A stretch of DNA of 64,000 bases from an uncultured Arenicella sp. Lineage in GTDB: Bacteria; Pseudomonadota; Gammaproteobacteria; Arenicellales; Arenicellaceae. The position numbers and the translations under genes are program-made. Positions 53,488 through 61,264 of the stretch are shown piece by piece. The notes under the pieces are model-generated. The model worked only from the letters and a program-made list of their open reading frames with translations, was not told where the DNA came from and searched no databases. The stretch's first letter is position 1; the number at the start of each line of letters is the position of its first letter. The stretch lies in assembly GCA_938048185.1 (NCBI GenBank), contig CALIVT010000026.1, positions 28,376-92,375 of the forward strand, written 5' to 3'.

Positions 53488-53964
53488 TTCAATCGTTGCA
53501 TTCGGGTTGGAGGCCACATAACTATTAACTAAAGAAGCTAAGTTGTCTTTATATAAGTAAAACTCTTTATCAAGCAGCTCTATTTCTTTTTGATATTCAG
53601 CGTTTTCGCTGAATTTTTCATATTGTTCGTATCGCAATACTCGATCTTTAGACGGATTTGAATCAGGAAACCAACTTAACGCCAGGGATAATAATTTATA
53701 GCTATGTTTAGCACCTAATATTGATAGAGAATTTAAAATTTCTTGGCAATTGTTGCCAAGAGAGTTTGTAAATAATTGGTCAAAACCGCCATTATGTATC
53801 TCGCCGTCAAAACACCAAAGAAGGTAAACAATACTAGATTCTTTAGATAATCGATGCAAATGTTCGGTTTTACCATCATCCTTATCATAAACAATATCCA
53901 ATGCAGCCAAGAATATTTCATTAGCTGGGTCTTCACTTATATAAAAATCAGAAAATTGCTTCAT
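53482..53964 (-). CDS. Cassette: DUF4375 (DMP19-like) protein
   Basis: A 160-residue protein whose core VYLLWCFDGEIHNGGFDQLF matches the DUF4375/DMP19 C-terminal-like domain. Acidic and cytoplasmic. A second, clearly distinct member of the same family occupies the cassette at 61257. Family function is unknown; DMP19 proteins have been described as DNA-mimic-like. The stop codon overlaps the attC edge. Confidence 0.7.
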   Translation of the reverse strand: MKQFSDFYISEDPANEIFLAALDIVYDKDDGKTEHLHRLSKESSIVYLLWCFDGEIHNGGFDQLFTNSLGNNCQEILNSLSILGAKHSYKLLSLALSWFPDSNPSKDRVLRYEQYEKFSENAEYQKEIELLDKEFYLYKDNLASLVNSYVASNPNATIET

Positions 53965-53974
53965 AACTCAGTAA

Positions 53975-54064
53975 TTATAACGCCTTTTAATCGGACGCCG
54001 CGTTTTATGGGGCGTCCCACGGAGCCAGCTCGCTGGCGGAGTGAACGTTGGAAACCTGTATGCT
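53975..54064 (-). other. attC site
   Basis: TTATAACGCC to CCTGTATGC, about 90 bases, GCGGAG family. The neighbouring gene's reading frame continues into it. Confidence 0.75.
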
Positions 54065-54385
54065 TTTATTATGTTTATTGTTAGCAGAAACATAAAAATA
54101 CATCACAAAGAACAAGAAAATACCAAGCATGCCAATGCCCCCGAAAACCAAACACATTTTCCTTTTAAATTTAGAGGAATTTTCAAGATTACTTTTAGGG
54201 TATTTTTTCAGCCCAATTGGTACCGCTAAACCGAGCAAGAAAAATGCTGGAAAAAGTAAAAAAGCTGAATAAATGAAATAAAAACCGCACATAGATTCAC
54301 AATACGTATGCTCAGTGAGTATATTTGCAGCGAATAAAGAAACGGCCGCACTAAATACTAAATGTATGAAAATATTTTTAATCAT
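54005..54385 (-). CDS. Cassette: three-helix membrane protein running into attC
   Basis: A 126-residue protein with three hydrophobic helices (about 3-21, 35-58 and 77-98). The last approximately 18 residues (IQVSNVHSASELAPWDAP) are encoded by the attC itself; the stop lies within it. The natural stop was probably lost or lies at the recombination boundary. No family recognised. Confidence 0.6.
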   Translation of the reverse strand: MIKNIFIHLVFSAAVSLFAANILTEHTYCESMCGFYFIYSAFLLFPAFFLLGLAVPIGLKKYPKSNLENSSKFKRKMCLVFGGIGMLGIFLFFVMYFYVSANNKHNKSIQVSNVHSASELAPWDAP

Positions 54386-54403
54386 TATTTGTGCTTAGAG
54401 GAA

Positions 54404-54450
54404 ACATAACGCCTCTCAAACGGAGGCGGTAGTTGTGGGGCTTGATAACT
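54404..54450 (-). other. Short attC site
   Basis: ACATAACGCCTCTCAAACGG to GGCTTGATAAC, only about 47 bases; a compact member of the CAAACGG family. Confidence 0.7.
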
Positions 54451-54453
54451 GGT

Positions 54454-54903
54454 CTAAGGAATTGTACTAATATGGCTAAATAAGTATTCATTGTCGATTT
54501 TTTTGAAGTAAAAGGCTGTCTGAAGCCCGTCATGTTTAGCATTTGATTCTATTGTTGTAATAATTACTTCAAAATCATTACCACCTTCTTTTGCTACAAA
54601 GTATTTTTTTCCTGTTCGAAGTATGTTCAGAAATCGATCACTGTAAAGATAATCAGAATGAATTTCATAAAACTTATCTGCCGAGTAAAGATATTCTTTA
54701 CCTGGCCGATAAGTGCATGGCCACAACCAACAATCAATTTCAGAAGCAGATTTTTTAATTAGAAAAGCCGTATCCCCCTTAGATAAGGCTTCTAGAAACT
54801 GGTTCCAAGTTCCTATCATTTCTTCAGTAGGTTTTGCTTTTACAACGGGCGAAAACGTAAGCACAACCAGAATAAATACTCTAAATAAATTTATACGAGA
54901 CAT
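54454..54903 (-). CDS. Cassette: secreted hypothetical protein
   Basis: A 149-residue protein with a signal peptide (residues 1-23, VVKA-KP). The mature part contains two cysteines in a CWLWPC motif, possibly a disulfide or metal site. No family recognised. It looks like a small NTF2-like periplasmic protein (ALSKGDTAFLIKKSASE...), but this is only an impression. Confidence 0.6.
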   Translation of the reverse strand: MSRINLFRVFILVVLTFSPVVKAKPTEEMIGTWNQFLEALSKGDTAFLIKKSASEIDCWLWPCTYRPGKEYLYSADKFYEIHSDYLYSDRFLNILRTGKKYFVAKEGGNDFEVIITTIESNAKHDGLQTAFYFKKIDNEYLFSHISTIP

Positions 54904-54906
54904 GTA

Positions 54907-54997
54907 AAGTTAAGGCCTTGCCAAGGGGACACGCGTGAGAGTGACGTCCCGCGGAGCAGCTTGTTGCGGAGTGAGCTTTGACAACTTGATACACGTT
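54907..54997 (-). other. attC site
   Basis: GTTAAGGCCTTGCCAAGGGG to CAACTTGATAC, GCGGAG family. Confidence 0.75.
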
Positions 54998-55002
54998 TTC
55001 AT

Positions 55003-55527
55003 TTATTTACTAAATAGCCTTTTGAATGAAAGCCAAACTTTACGCCATAGATTGGCTTCCCAAGCCATAAGTTTAGCAAGCCATACAGGCATATCAGCTT
55101 CTGAGATCGCCGCATCTCTATTTTTCTCATATTGTTTTTCGCTAGCAAATACAGATTTAAATATTGCTATACCTATTCGTAATTCGATAAGAAATAACAC
55201 ACCTAATCCAACATATCTTAGAAAGGAAACGCTCTCCAAAATTCGATGACTTTCTTCAGGTATAAATTTTCCGGTAGCCCATATGCCTAAGCATGCTAGT
55301 CCGATTGCCTTGTATATTATTTTTTTTCCCTGATCTCGATAGCAAATAAGATAAAGCGAGGGAATTAGTATTGCGAAATCAAATAAAAGCCCAGCTTCCA
55401 TGAGCCTCGTGGATCCCCACCCATCGAGATATGTCAGAGTACCGTTGCCAGCAAATATTAGAACAAAGGCAGCTACAAACCAGTGTGCCTTTAAAGAGTT
55501 GCCATCTAATTTAATTCGAGCGTACAT
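55003..55527 (-). CDS. Cassette: polytopic membrane protein
   Basis: A 174-residue protein. ATG 55527 is chosen because a GAGGAA site precedes it; a TTG farther upstream lies inside the attC. About four hydrophobic helices span residues 14-130, and the C-terminus is basic (KVWLSFKRLFSK). No family recognised. Confidence 0.6.
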   Translation of the reverse strand: MYARIKLDGNSLKAHWFVAAFVLIFAGNGTLTYLDGWGSTRLMEAGLLFDFAILIPSLYLICYRDQGKKIIYKAIGLACLGIWATGKFIPEESHRILESVSFLRYVGLGVLFLIELRIGIAIFKSVFASEKQYEKNRDAAISEADMPVWLAKLMAWEANLWRKVWLSFKRLFSK

Positions 55528-55543
55528 ATTGGATTCCTCTGGC

Positions 55544-55632
55544 GTATAACGCCGTTGCAAGGAGCACCGCGTAGTATGCGGTCTCGCGGAGTCGGCTTGC
55601 TGGCGGAGTGAATTTGGGCAAATTGCTATATG
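55544..55632 (-). other. attC site
   Basis: GTATAACGCCGTTGCAAGGAG to GCAAATTGCTATATG, with an internal GCGGAGTCGGCTTGCTGGCGGAG arm. Confidence 0.75.
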
Positions 55633-55637
55633 TTCGA

Positions 55638-56135
55638 TTAATAAAATAGGTTCGCTCCAAAGTCTGGCATTTGCCCAGCCTCGGCTTGGGTAGTCCAGAT
55701 TTTCAACCTACCTCGAGAGTTTTTCCAGAACTCAGAGCAAAGTTTAAAATACTCAAGAACCGCATCAACTCTTTTCGCTTGAAGTAACTCTTGGGCCAAG
55801 CTCATGTTTGGGCCAAAGGAGTTTAACTGTGGCGAACCAGGTGTAGATCCAGACTTAAGTAAATATTCCTCAGCTTTTACAATATTTCCTTCTCGTAATG
55901 CTATTTGCCCTAAAACCATATTAGCGTCATGAAGAGCATTGCCGTAATTCCAATCCTTTGCTTCTGTCGATGATAAACGTAATAGTTCTTCAGCCAATTT
56001 CTTGGCATTCTTCAAATCCTTATTTACTTCAGCTTTTGTTATACCTGCGAGAGAATAGTATCTCGGTATCTCTTGTTGGGCGAAGATTGTAGAGGTTATA
56101 AAAAATATGATTGCGCCAATAAAAAGTAATTTCAT
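55638..56135 (-). CDS. Cassette: exported TPR-like protein
   Basis: A 165-residue protein. ATG 56135 is chosen over an upstream frame start at 56207 because it begins with a good signal peptide (MKLLFIGAIIFFITSTIFAQ). The mature part consists of helical repeats of TPR-like character (MVLGQIALREGNIVKAEEYL; LAQELLQAKRVDAVLEYF). Periplasmic scaffold or unknown. Confidence 0.65.
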   Translation of the reverse strand: MKLLFIGAIIFFITSTIFAQQEIPRYYSLAGITKAEVNKDLKNAKKLAEELLRLSSTEAKDWNYGNALHDANMVLGQIALREGNIVKAEEYLLKSGSTPGSPQLNSFGPNMSLAQELLQAKRVDAVLEYFKLCSEFWKNSRGRLKIWTTQAEAGQMPDFGANLFY

Positions 56136-56160
56136 TTTAATACCACTAGAGTTATAAATA

Positions 56161-56252
56161 CATGTAATGCCTTGCCAGAAGGCGCTGCGTCTTATGCGGC
56201 GTCCCACGGAGCCCGTTTGCGGGCGGAGTGAAGTTGGGCAACTTGATATGTT
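56161..56252 (-). other. attC site
   Basis: CATGTAATGCCTTGCCAGAAG to GGCAACTTGATATG, GCGGAG family. Confidence 0.75.
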
Positions 56253-56273
56253 TTTAACGCAAACATTCTATGG

Positions 56274-56477
56274 TTATTTTCCTATGATCTTATTATCTTT
56301 TAGAATAGCTTTTTGTTTTCTCCAAGTACCACTTGGCCAACTACCTTCTTGGACTTTTCCTTTAGGAATTGGCGGATCCAACTCTTCTAAAAAGCCTTCC
56401 GAATAATGATTATATTTCCATGATTTCGAGTTTGAATCGAAACGTTCCCATAAAGTAATTTCTATTGGTTCAGACAT
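56274..56477 (-). CDS. Cassette: small hypothetical protein
   Basis: A 67-residue protein. The ATG at 56477 fits the GAGG ribosome site at about ten bases; an ATG at 56486 is an alternative, three codons longer. Tryptophan-rich and charged (ITLWERFDSNSKSWKYNHYS). No family recognised. Confidence 0.5.
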   Translation of the reverse strand: MSEPIEITLWERFDSNSKSWKYNHYSEGFLEELDPPIPKGKVQEGSWPSGTWRKQKAILKDNKIIGK

Positions 56478-56505
56478 TTGATCCATACCTCGTATTTTGT
56501 TGATA

Positions 56506-56579
56506 TGTACAACGCCTCTCAAACGGGCGCATTGGAAACGCGTCTGAGCCGAAGGCGGTAGTTTTGGGACTTGTATGGT
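56506..56579 (-). other. attC site
   Basis: GTACAACGCCTCTCAAACGGG to GGGACTTGTATGG, CAAACGGG family. Confidence 0.75.
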
Positions 56580-56585
56580 GCTTTA

Positions 56586-56960
56586 TTACTGACTAAATTC
56601 ATCTTTTTCACGAACAACTTTACGTAAATTCTTCAATTTTTTTGAATTGTGTTCTCGGTACATTATTTCACAACCATCTTCGAGTTCTTCATATATGGGC
56701 AGCAGTTCCGTAACACCTTCGAACACCCATTGAACAGGAACACCATCTTTACCACCTTTGTATGGCTGTGTTTCTAGCCGGGTTTCCTCAACCAATTTAT
56801 CATAGGCCTCATCTAAGCTTGATGCCTTAATTATTCGAGTATTTTCCCAAGCTAAAAATCTTTTTTCTAGATCATCATTACCGCTTTCATTTAATTCTAT
56901 GAAACGAATAATATACGAACCAATATACCAACCTACTGGAGAAATATTCTTATCGCCCAC
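56586..56960 (-). CDS. Cassette: DUF4288-like protein
   Basis: A 124-residue protein with a GTG start. The order VGWYIGSYIIRFIELNESG, ENTRIIKASSLDEAYDKLVE, then WVFEGVTELLPIYEELEDG matches the DUF4288 domain, a small cytoplasmic family common in cassettes. Function is unknown. Confidence 0.7.
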   Translation of the reverse strand: MGDKNISPVGWYIGSYIIRFIELNESGNDDLEKRFLAWENTRIIKASSLDEAYDKLVEETRLETQPYKGGKDGVPVQWVFEGVTELLPIYEELEDGCEIMYREHNSKKLKNLRKVVREKDEFSQ

Positions 56961-56966
56961 TTGCGC

Positions 56967-57040
56967 ACCTAACGCCCTTCAAACGGGCGCGCGCTTTTTG
57001 CGCGTCCCGCCATAGGCGTACTTTTAGTTTTTGTTATATT
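56967..57040 (-). other. attC site
   Basis: CTAACGCCCTTCAAACGGGCG to TTTTTGTTATATT, CAAACGGG family with a long GCGCGCG arm. Confidence 0.75.
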
Positions 57041-57056
57041 TCTTTCTAAAATGAGT

Positions 57057-57386
57057 TTAACCATATTGAGCGTACTTAACTATATGAGCTTCTAGCGCAC
57101 TTTCATTGTCATATAAAGGTGCGATGAGCGTGGCAATTTTTTCCAATTGGCTTTTATCTTCACTTCGCACACAAAACATATCAGCTTCTGAGTCGAATTC
57201 TAGATTTGGCAGAATATTTGGAAGCTTGTCCCTAAGTAAGTTTTCTATAAACCTGTTCCAATCATGACCATTACCCAAAAAACTATTCTTCTCAAATAGA
57301 TCCCATTTTAGGTCGGTCAAAAGTAAGCTAAAGATTTTCTCATGGTTCGAGAGCGTAAATGGATAATACTGATTATCTTGGTCCAT
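57057..57386 (-). CDS. Cassette: Imm51-like immunity protein
   Basis: A 109-residue protein with the Imm51 pattern: FLGNGHDWNRFIENLLRDKL, then LEFDSEADMFCVRSEDKSQL. These are immunity proteins for contact-dependent or other polymorphic toxins. No toxin gene lies next to it, so it would be an orphan immunity or a resident defence module. Confidence 0.6.
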   Translation of the reverse strand: MDQDNQYYPFTLSNHEKIFSLLLTDLKWDLFEKNSFLGNGHDWNRFIENLLRDKLPNILPNLEFDSEADMFCVRSEDKSQLEKIATLIAPLYDNESALEAHIVKYAQYG

Positions 57387-57408
57387 TAGATGTCCTATGA
57401 TTTAGGAA

Positions 57409-57481
57409 ATATAACGCCGTTAAAACGGGCGCGGTTTACCGAGCCCGAGCCGAAGGCGTAAGTTGTTGACCTTGTTACATT
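57409..57481 (-). other. attC site
   Basis: ATATAACGCCGTTAAAACGGG to GACCTTGTTACATT, AAAACGGG family. Confidence 0.75.
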
Positions 57482-57489
57482 TCATGTTT

Positions 57490-57966
57490 TCACTCACTTT
57501 CAAGTTTCGAAACAATAAATGATTTTAGTTCTTTGCTAAAGTCATTTACTGGAATAGAAGAATGCATGCCTGATTTATATACGAGTATTAGGAATTCTTC
57601 AGTAAACCAATATTTCTTAATAGTGTTCCATTCAAACGCAGATTTCCCAATGTTTGATTCAGACTCGATACCACTTTCTGTAATTCTGAATATTGCTTCT
57701 TTTAAGCCAACCTTTTCCCAGTGATTAGCACTATGGTAAGGCTTTAGAAAATACAGGTATATAGAACCACAAAAATAGAATACAGAGAATGTTATAGCGA
57801 TACCAAACACAGTGCTATTAGCACCTGTTTTATAGCCCCAAAACAAGACAACCATTAATACTAAAGGGCTTAATAAAAGATCTTGAAAGTGTTTCTTAAG
57901 AATATATGCTTTCCCACCTCTGACAATTTTACCTCTGTTGTATAGAACTCTGATTTCAGTTTGCAT
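57490..57966 (-). CDS. Cassette: YcxB-like membrane protein
   Basis: A 158-residue protein with two hydrophobic helices (about 30-50 and 53-73) and a soluble C-terminal part of YcxB type (GLKEAIFRITESGIESES...FEWNTIKKYWFTEEFLILVY). The family is of unknown function, inner-membrane, and common in mobile DNA. Confidence 0.7.
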   Translation of the reverse strand: MQTEIRVLYNRGKIVRGGKAYILKKHFQDLLLSPLVLMVVLFWGYKTGANSTVFGIAITFSVFYFCGSIYLYFLKPYHSANHWEKVGLKEAIFRITESGIESESNIGKSAFEWNTIKKYWFTEEFLILVYKSGMHSSIPVNDFSKELKSFIVSKLESE

Positions 57967-57978
57967 GAGGTCTTAGTA

Positions 57979-58067
57979 AATGTAACGCCTTTGCAAGGGG
58001 CGCGCAGTCATGCGCGTCCCGCGGAGCCCATTTATGGGCGGAGTGAACTTTGGAACTTGTATGTGCT
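57979..58067 (-). other. attC site
   Basis: ATGTAACGCCTTTGCAAGGGG to GGAACTTGTATG, GCGGAG family. Confidence 0.75.
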
Positions 58068-58340
58068 TTATTTAGCATGTGATGATTTCCACAGTACAAC
58101 AATTTTGTTTAAAACTAAAATATTAGCGATTAAGATTAGTACACCTGCTAAGCAGGTTAGGAATAAACCGATTTGACTATAAACCGAGTATATCTTTCCG
58201 GATATGAAAAATTGAAAGTGACCAAGAGGAACCAGAGTTGGAGCAATAAACGCTGCTAAGAAGATAGCCACGATAATTATGGTAGCCAAGAATATTAAAT
58301 AGCTAAAAACCCCACTAGATATTTTTAAAAAATTACTCAC
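58068..58340 (-). CDS. Cassette: two-helix membrane protein
   Basis: A 90-residue protein, GTG start, with two long hydrophobic helices (about 11-40 and 58-80). No family recognised. Confidence 0.55.
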   Translation of the reverse strand: MSNFLKISSGVFSYLIFLATIIIVAIFLAAFIAPTLVPLGHFQFFISGKIYSVYSQIGLFLTCLAGVLILIANILVLNKIVVLWKSSHAK

Positions 58341-58349
58341 TTAGTAATG

Positions 58350-58432
58350 CACATAACGCCTTTAAAACGGGCGCGTCGAAGACGCGTCCGAGCCGTTCGC
58401 GGCTTTTTCGTTTTTGAACTTGTAAGTTTTGA
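58350..58432 (-). other. attC site
   Basis: CACATAACGCCTTTAAAACGGG to TTGAACTTGTAAG, AAAACGGG family. Confidence 0.7.
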
Positions 58433-58442
58433 TTCTTAACGT

Positions 58443-58706
58443 TCAATTGTTTAATAGTTTTTTCTGAAAAAAATTGAACATACTAGCCAAACCAATAATC
58501 AGAATCAATAGAATTACCAATAAGTACGCCGGGAAACTAGCCAAATAATAAGTACTGTAACTTTCGTATTCGCAACCAAATTTAAGACCTTGCCAAACGC
58601 CCCCTGAATCTAAGCAACTTAGTTTAGCAGGGATATAAATAAAGAGCGCGGCTACTAAAGCAAAAAACGAAACCGACAAAAATAATGAGAAAGGCCAGCT
58701 CTTCAT
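58443..58706 (-). CDS. Cassette: two-helix membrane protein with Cys pair
   Basis: An 87-residue protein with hydrophobic helices near 6-26 and 58-77. A periplasmic loop contains two cysteines (SCLDSGG, FGCEYES) spaced for a disulfide. No family recognised. Confidence 0.55.
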   Translation of the reverse strand: MKSWPFSLFLSVSFFALVAALFIYIPAKLSCLDSGGVWQGLKFGCEYESYSTYYLASFPAYLLVILLILIIGLASMFNFFQKKLLNN

Positions 58707-58728
58707 TTCAAACTCTTAGCTTGAGTAA

Positions 58729-58804
58729 ACATAATGGCCAGCAAAGGGGCGCGTTGTGAACGCGTCCGATCTGTCGTAGGCAGAGGTTTGCTTTTTGTTA
58801 TGTT
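58729..58804 (-). other. attC site
   Basis: ACATAATGGCCAGCAAAGGGG to CTTTTTGTTATG; the left core is atypical (AATGGCC). Confidence 0.65.
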
Positions 58805-59100
58805 TTTTTATTTGAAACATCTTTAACTAATTTATAGAAAGCTACAAAGGCCGTTAAGAGCCAAATACTACCAATAATGATTCCTGCAATATTTGATTCT
58901 GAGACAAAGAGCTTCCAAAAACCTAATGTTAATGCCCCAATAATAATCAGCACACTTATTATTTTAGGTGCTGGTTTAGGTTCGGGTAGTCGTTCCTCGT
59001 TTGGCGTTTTTAAAAATTTAATAAAAGCCACGATAAATATACAGACCCCAACATAGATCGCGCTCGTTAGTATAACAAGAGGGAGGTTCTCAAAGTTCAT
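58798..59100 (-). CDS. Cassette: three-helix membrane protein
   Basis: A 100-residue protein beginning at ATG 59100 (the longer frame from 59130 has no ribosome site). Three hydrophobic helices (about 7-27, 50-68 and 74-94) are separated by a Pro-rich loop (RLPEPKPAPKI). The TAA stop is formed by the GTTA core of the attC. No family recognised. Confidence 0.55.
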   Translation of the reverse strand: MNFENLPLVILTSAIYVGVCIFIVAFIKFLKTPNEERLPEPKPAPKIISVLIIIGALTLGFWKLFVSESNIAGIIIGSIWLLTAFVAFYKLVKDVSNKKT

Positions 59101-59118
59101 AACACTATTGAATCCGAA

Positions 59119-59202
59119 AAATAACGCCAAGCAAAGGGGTGGCGCGTCTTAGCGCCATCCCGCGGAGCCGCACTCGGAGTAAACTTTGGTGCCTTGTTAG
59201 GT
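59119..59202 (-). other. attC site
   Basis: AAATAACGCCAAGCAAAGGGG to GCCTTGTTAGG, GCGGAG family. Confidence 0.75.
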
Positions 59203-59685
59203 GCTAACCCGTTCATAAATAAAGAAGTCAATATCATTTCGAGACATTCCACCTTTTCTTACGAATCCGCAGGATTCATATAGCCGTTGAGCAGCAAACA
59301 TATTTTCCTGCGTCCATAAAATCATTTTAGGCCAGTTGTTTTCTTTTGAAAACATCAAAATTTCTTCGACTAAAAGCCTTCCAACACCAAAGCTCCGAAA
59401 CTCTGGTTTGACTCCAAGTAAATGCATTTCGCATTCATTGTTTTTTGCAATTACTCGTGCGTTTGAAGTTGGAGGCACAACAATTATCATTCCAGCAAGT
59501 GAATCGTTTTGCGTATTTCTAGCGGTAAATAGAATACCTCTTTTTCTAACCGTAGATGGCGTAAAGAGTGTGCGTGCTAGATCGGGAGGAGTAAAACCAC
59601 CATCAACATAAACTAAACTAAGAAGCCCTACTAGTTCATCATCGGTAATCGGAGCTTTATCTATAGGACTAATTTCAAATTGCAC
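59197..59685 (-). CDS. Cassette: GNAT N-acetyltransferase
   Basis: A 162-residue GNAT protein, GTG start. Acetyl-CoA motif: MHLLGVKPEFRSFGVGRLLV (about 88-107), then LWTQENMFAAQRLYESCGFV. The TAA stop lies in the attC core. The substrate is not known; it should not be assumed to be an aminoglycoside. Confidence 0.85.
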   Translation of the reverse strand: MQFEISPIDKAPITDDELVGLLSLVYVDGGFTPPDLARTLFTPSTVRKRGILFTARNTQNDSLAGMIIVVPPTSNARVIAKNNECEMHLLGVKPEFRSFGVGRLLVEEILMFSKENNWPKMILWTQENMFAAQRLYESCGFVRKGGMSRNDIDFFIYERVST

Positions 59686-59699
59686 TCTCGAGCTCTCCG

Positions 59700-59815
59700 T
59701 ACACCTAACGCCGTGAACACGGGCGCACGAAGTGCGTCCGTGCGAAGGGGCAGTGTTTTATGCGCGTCCCGCGCAGTGAGCATAGCGAACGAAGTGTACT
59801 TGACAAACTTGTTAT
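59700..59815 (-). other. Long, apparently chimeric attC
   Basis: About 113 bases. The left half carries the TGAACACGGGCGC / GCGTCCGTGCGAAG type and the right half the CGCGCAGTGAGC / GCGAACGAAG type of the site at 60563. It looks like two attC halves joined. Confidence 0.7.
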
Positions 59816-60174
59816 GATTTTTCTCTGGTACTTTCTTCAATTTTCTCTACTTTTTTCTTTAGTTCTACAAGGGATTGCTGAATCTCCATTAGAACAGGAT
59901 TCGACTTAGAATGATTTCTAATCTCTTCTTCTCTAAACCCTAACTTAGAATCTAGGTAGCCCAAAACTAACGAACAAAACACAAAGACCAATAAAATTAT
60001 TGGTACCGATAGAAACGGATTTGAAAATACAAATTCCGTCAATGTGTTAGCGCCAAGAGACTTAATAAATACAAATATAATCAATAGAAATTGTATATAG
60101 CCAATATACATCTTTGAACGATCAATATAGACCTTCCACCGAATCAAAGTCCTTTTGTTAAATTTACTAATCAT
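59812..60174 (-). CDS. Cassette: membrane protein with coiled-coil tail
   Basis: A 120-residue protein starting at ATG 60174 (AGGA about seven bases upstream). Two hydrophobic helices (about 23-40 and 54-74) are followed by a charged coiled coil (LMEIQQSLVELKKKVEKIEE). The TAA stop uses the attC core. No family recognised. Confidence 0.55.
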   Translation of the reverse strand: MISKFNKRTLIRWKVYIDRSKMYIGYIQFLLIIFVFIKSLGANTLTEFVFSNPFLSVPIILLVFVFCSLVLGYLDSKLGFREEEIRNHSKSNPVLMEIQQSLVELKKKVEKIEESTREKS

Positions 60175-60197
60175 AATGTATCCTAAGATGCGAGTAG

Positions 60198-60270
60198 TCA
60201 TAACGCCTTGCCAAGGGGCGCGTTGAAAACGCGTCCGAGCCGAAGGCGCTTGTTTTGAGACTTGTTAACT
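60198..60270 (-). other. attC site
   Basis: TCATAACGCCTTGCCAAGGGG to GAGACTTGTTAACT. Confidence 0.75.
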
Positions 60271-60281
60271 GTCTATGCCTT

Positions 60282-60554
60282 TCACACATATTTGACTGAT
60301 TTGTTCCATAAGTCATTGTTCTCATTTTCCTTGGTCTTCAAGGGCATAAGAACATCTTTGTCTATATCCCAACGATGAAACATAGTTAGTAGTTGAATTG
60401 ATGATTCATAGCTTACTGGATTTTCCAGTTTAAGAATTAGCTCTCTGCCCTTTCCAATTACTTCAACATACTCTGGTAAAGAATACATCAACTCAAAGAA
60501 CACCGCTTCGTCAGCATCGCAATAATAGTGTGGCCCTTCAAATCGAATTTTCAT
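60282..60554 (-). CDS. Cassette: small hypothetical protein
   Basis: A 90-residue soluble protein (MKIRFEGPHYYCDADEAVFF...), mixed alpha/beta. No family recognised. Codon use and A+T content fit the other cassettes. Confidence 0.55.
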   Translation of the reverse strand: MKIRFEGPHYYCDADEAVFFELMYSLPEYVEVIGKGRELILKLENPVSYESSIQLLTMFHRWDIDKDVLMPLKTKENENNDLWNKSVKYV

Positions 60555-60562
60555 AGTCTGTA

Positions 60563-60650
60563 CAGTTAACGCCTTTGCAAGGGGCGCGTTGTAAACGCGT
60601 CCCGCGCAGTGAGTGAAACGAACGTAGCAAACTTTGCAAGTTTGTTAACT
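60563..60650 (-). other. attC site
   Basis: AGTTAACGCCTTTGCAAGGGG to GCAAGTTTGTTAACT, of the CGCGCAGTGAG type. Confidence 0.75.
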
Positions 60651-60654
60651 TTCT

Positions 60655-60873
60655 TTACTGCCATTTCAAATCTTTATGTGACTGAGCACAATCTCTTAGG
60701 TATAGGTTTATCAAGCTTTGATATGGAAGCCCTTTATCTTCAGCTAAGCCTTTAAAATAAGAAATTGTGTCTTCATCAAGCCTAATAGTTACTTGCTTCT
60801 TCAATTTCTTAACATATGGATTTTTTACTGAATTACTAAAATCGTATTTATCACGCATAACGAAAGTTCTCAT
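60655..60873 (-). CDS. brnA: Cassette: BrnA antitoxin
   Basis: A 72-residue protein. ATG 60873 is chosen; a farther upstream frame start lies inside brnT. The C-terminal ribbon-helix-helix (VTIRLDEDTISYFKGLAEDKG) is preceded by the BrnT-binding segment. BrnA binds BrnT and represses the operon. The start overlaps brnT by 23 bases. The pair forms a complete type II toxin-antitoxin module. Confidence 0.88.
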   Translation of the reverse strand: MRTFVMRDKYDFSNSVKNPYVKKLKKQVTIRLDEDTISYFKGLAEDKGLPYQSLINLYLRDCAQSHKDLKWQ

Positions 60874-61144
60874 AGGCTTTTCGTTCTTTTTTATCAGCTT
60901 TCCTAGCTGAGATAATTCGAACGGATTCTTCATCACGGATACAATGACATACGATCAAAAGATTAGATTCAATACTTGAACCCAATAAAATAAACCGATC
61001 CTCTTCCTGAGAATGGTCTGGGTCAGCGATCAAACGAGCGAAATGGTCAGAAAAAACAGTTTTTGCTTCTTCAAATGAAATATCATGCTTTGCTTGATTC
61101 GAAGCATTTTTATCTGGATCCCACTCAAAGTACAATTCACTCAT
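60851..61144 (-). CDS. brnT: Cassette: BrnT toxin
   Basis: A 97-residue RelE-fold ribonuclease toxin: FEWDPDKNASNQAKHDISFE at the N-terminus, then DRFILLGSSIESNLLIVCHC and IRIISARKADKKERKAYE. It inhibits growth by cutting RNA unless bound by BrnA. It is the first gene of the pair, as in known brnTA operons. It has its own promoter/operator just upstream. Confidence 0.9.
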   Translation of the reverse strand: MSELYFEWDPDKNASNQAKHDISFEEAKTVFSDHFARLIADPDHSQEEDRFILLGSSIESNLLIVCHCIRDEESVRIISARKADKKERKAYENFRYA

Positions 61145-61150
61145 AGAATA

Positions 61151-61178
61151 ATTATAACTACAATGTAGTTATATGCAA
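61151..61178 (-). promoter_or_regulatory. brnTA promoter with palindromic operator
   Basis: On the minus strand TTGCAT (-35) and TATAAT (-10) are separated by 16 bases. The spacer contains a perfect 8-bp inverted repeat ATAACTAC / GTAGTTAT (61154-61172), a likely BrnA operator. Confidence 0.7.
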
Positions 61179-61188
61179 TATCTAGGTA

Positions 61189-61264
61189 AAGTTAACGCCT
61201 CTCAAACGGGGGCGTTGAAAACGCGTCCGAGCCGAAGGCGTTTGTTTTGAGACCTGTTATGCAT
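61189..61264 (-). other. attC site
   Basis: AGTTAACGCCTCTCAAACGGG to GAGACCTGTTATGC, CAAACGGG family. Confidence 0.75.

Noticed and set aside
59197..59685. Aminoglycoside acetyltransferase resistance cassette
   Set aside because: General GNAT features only; nothing in the sequence points to a drug substrate.
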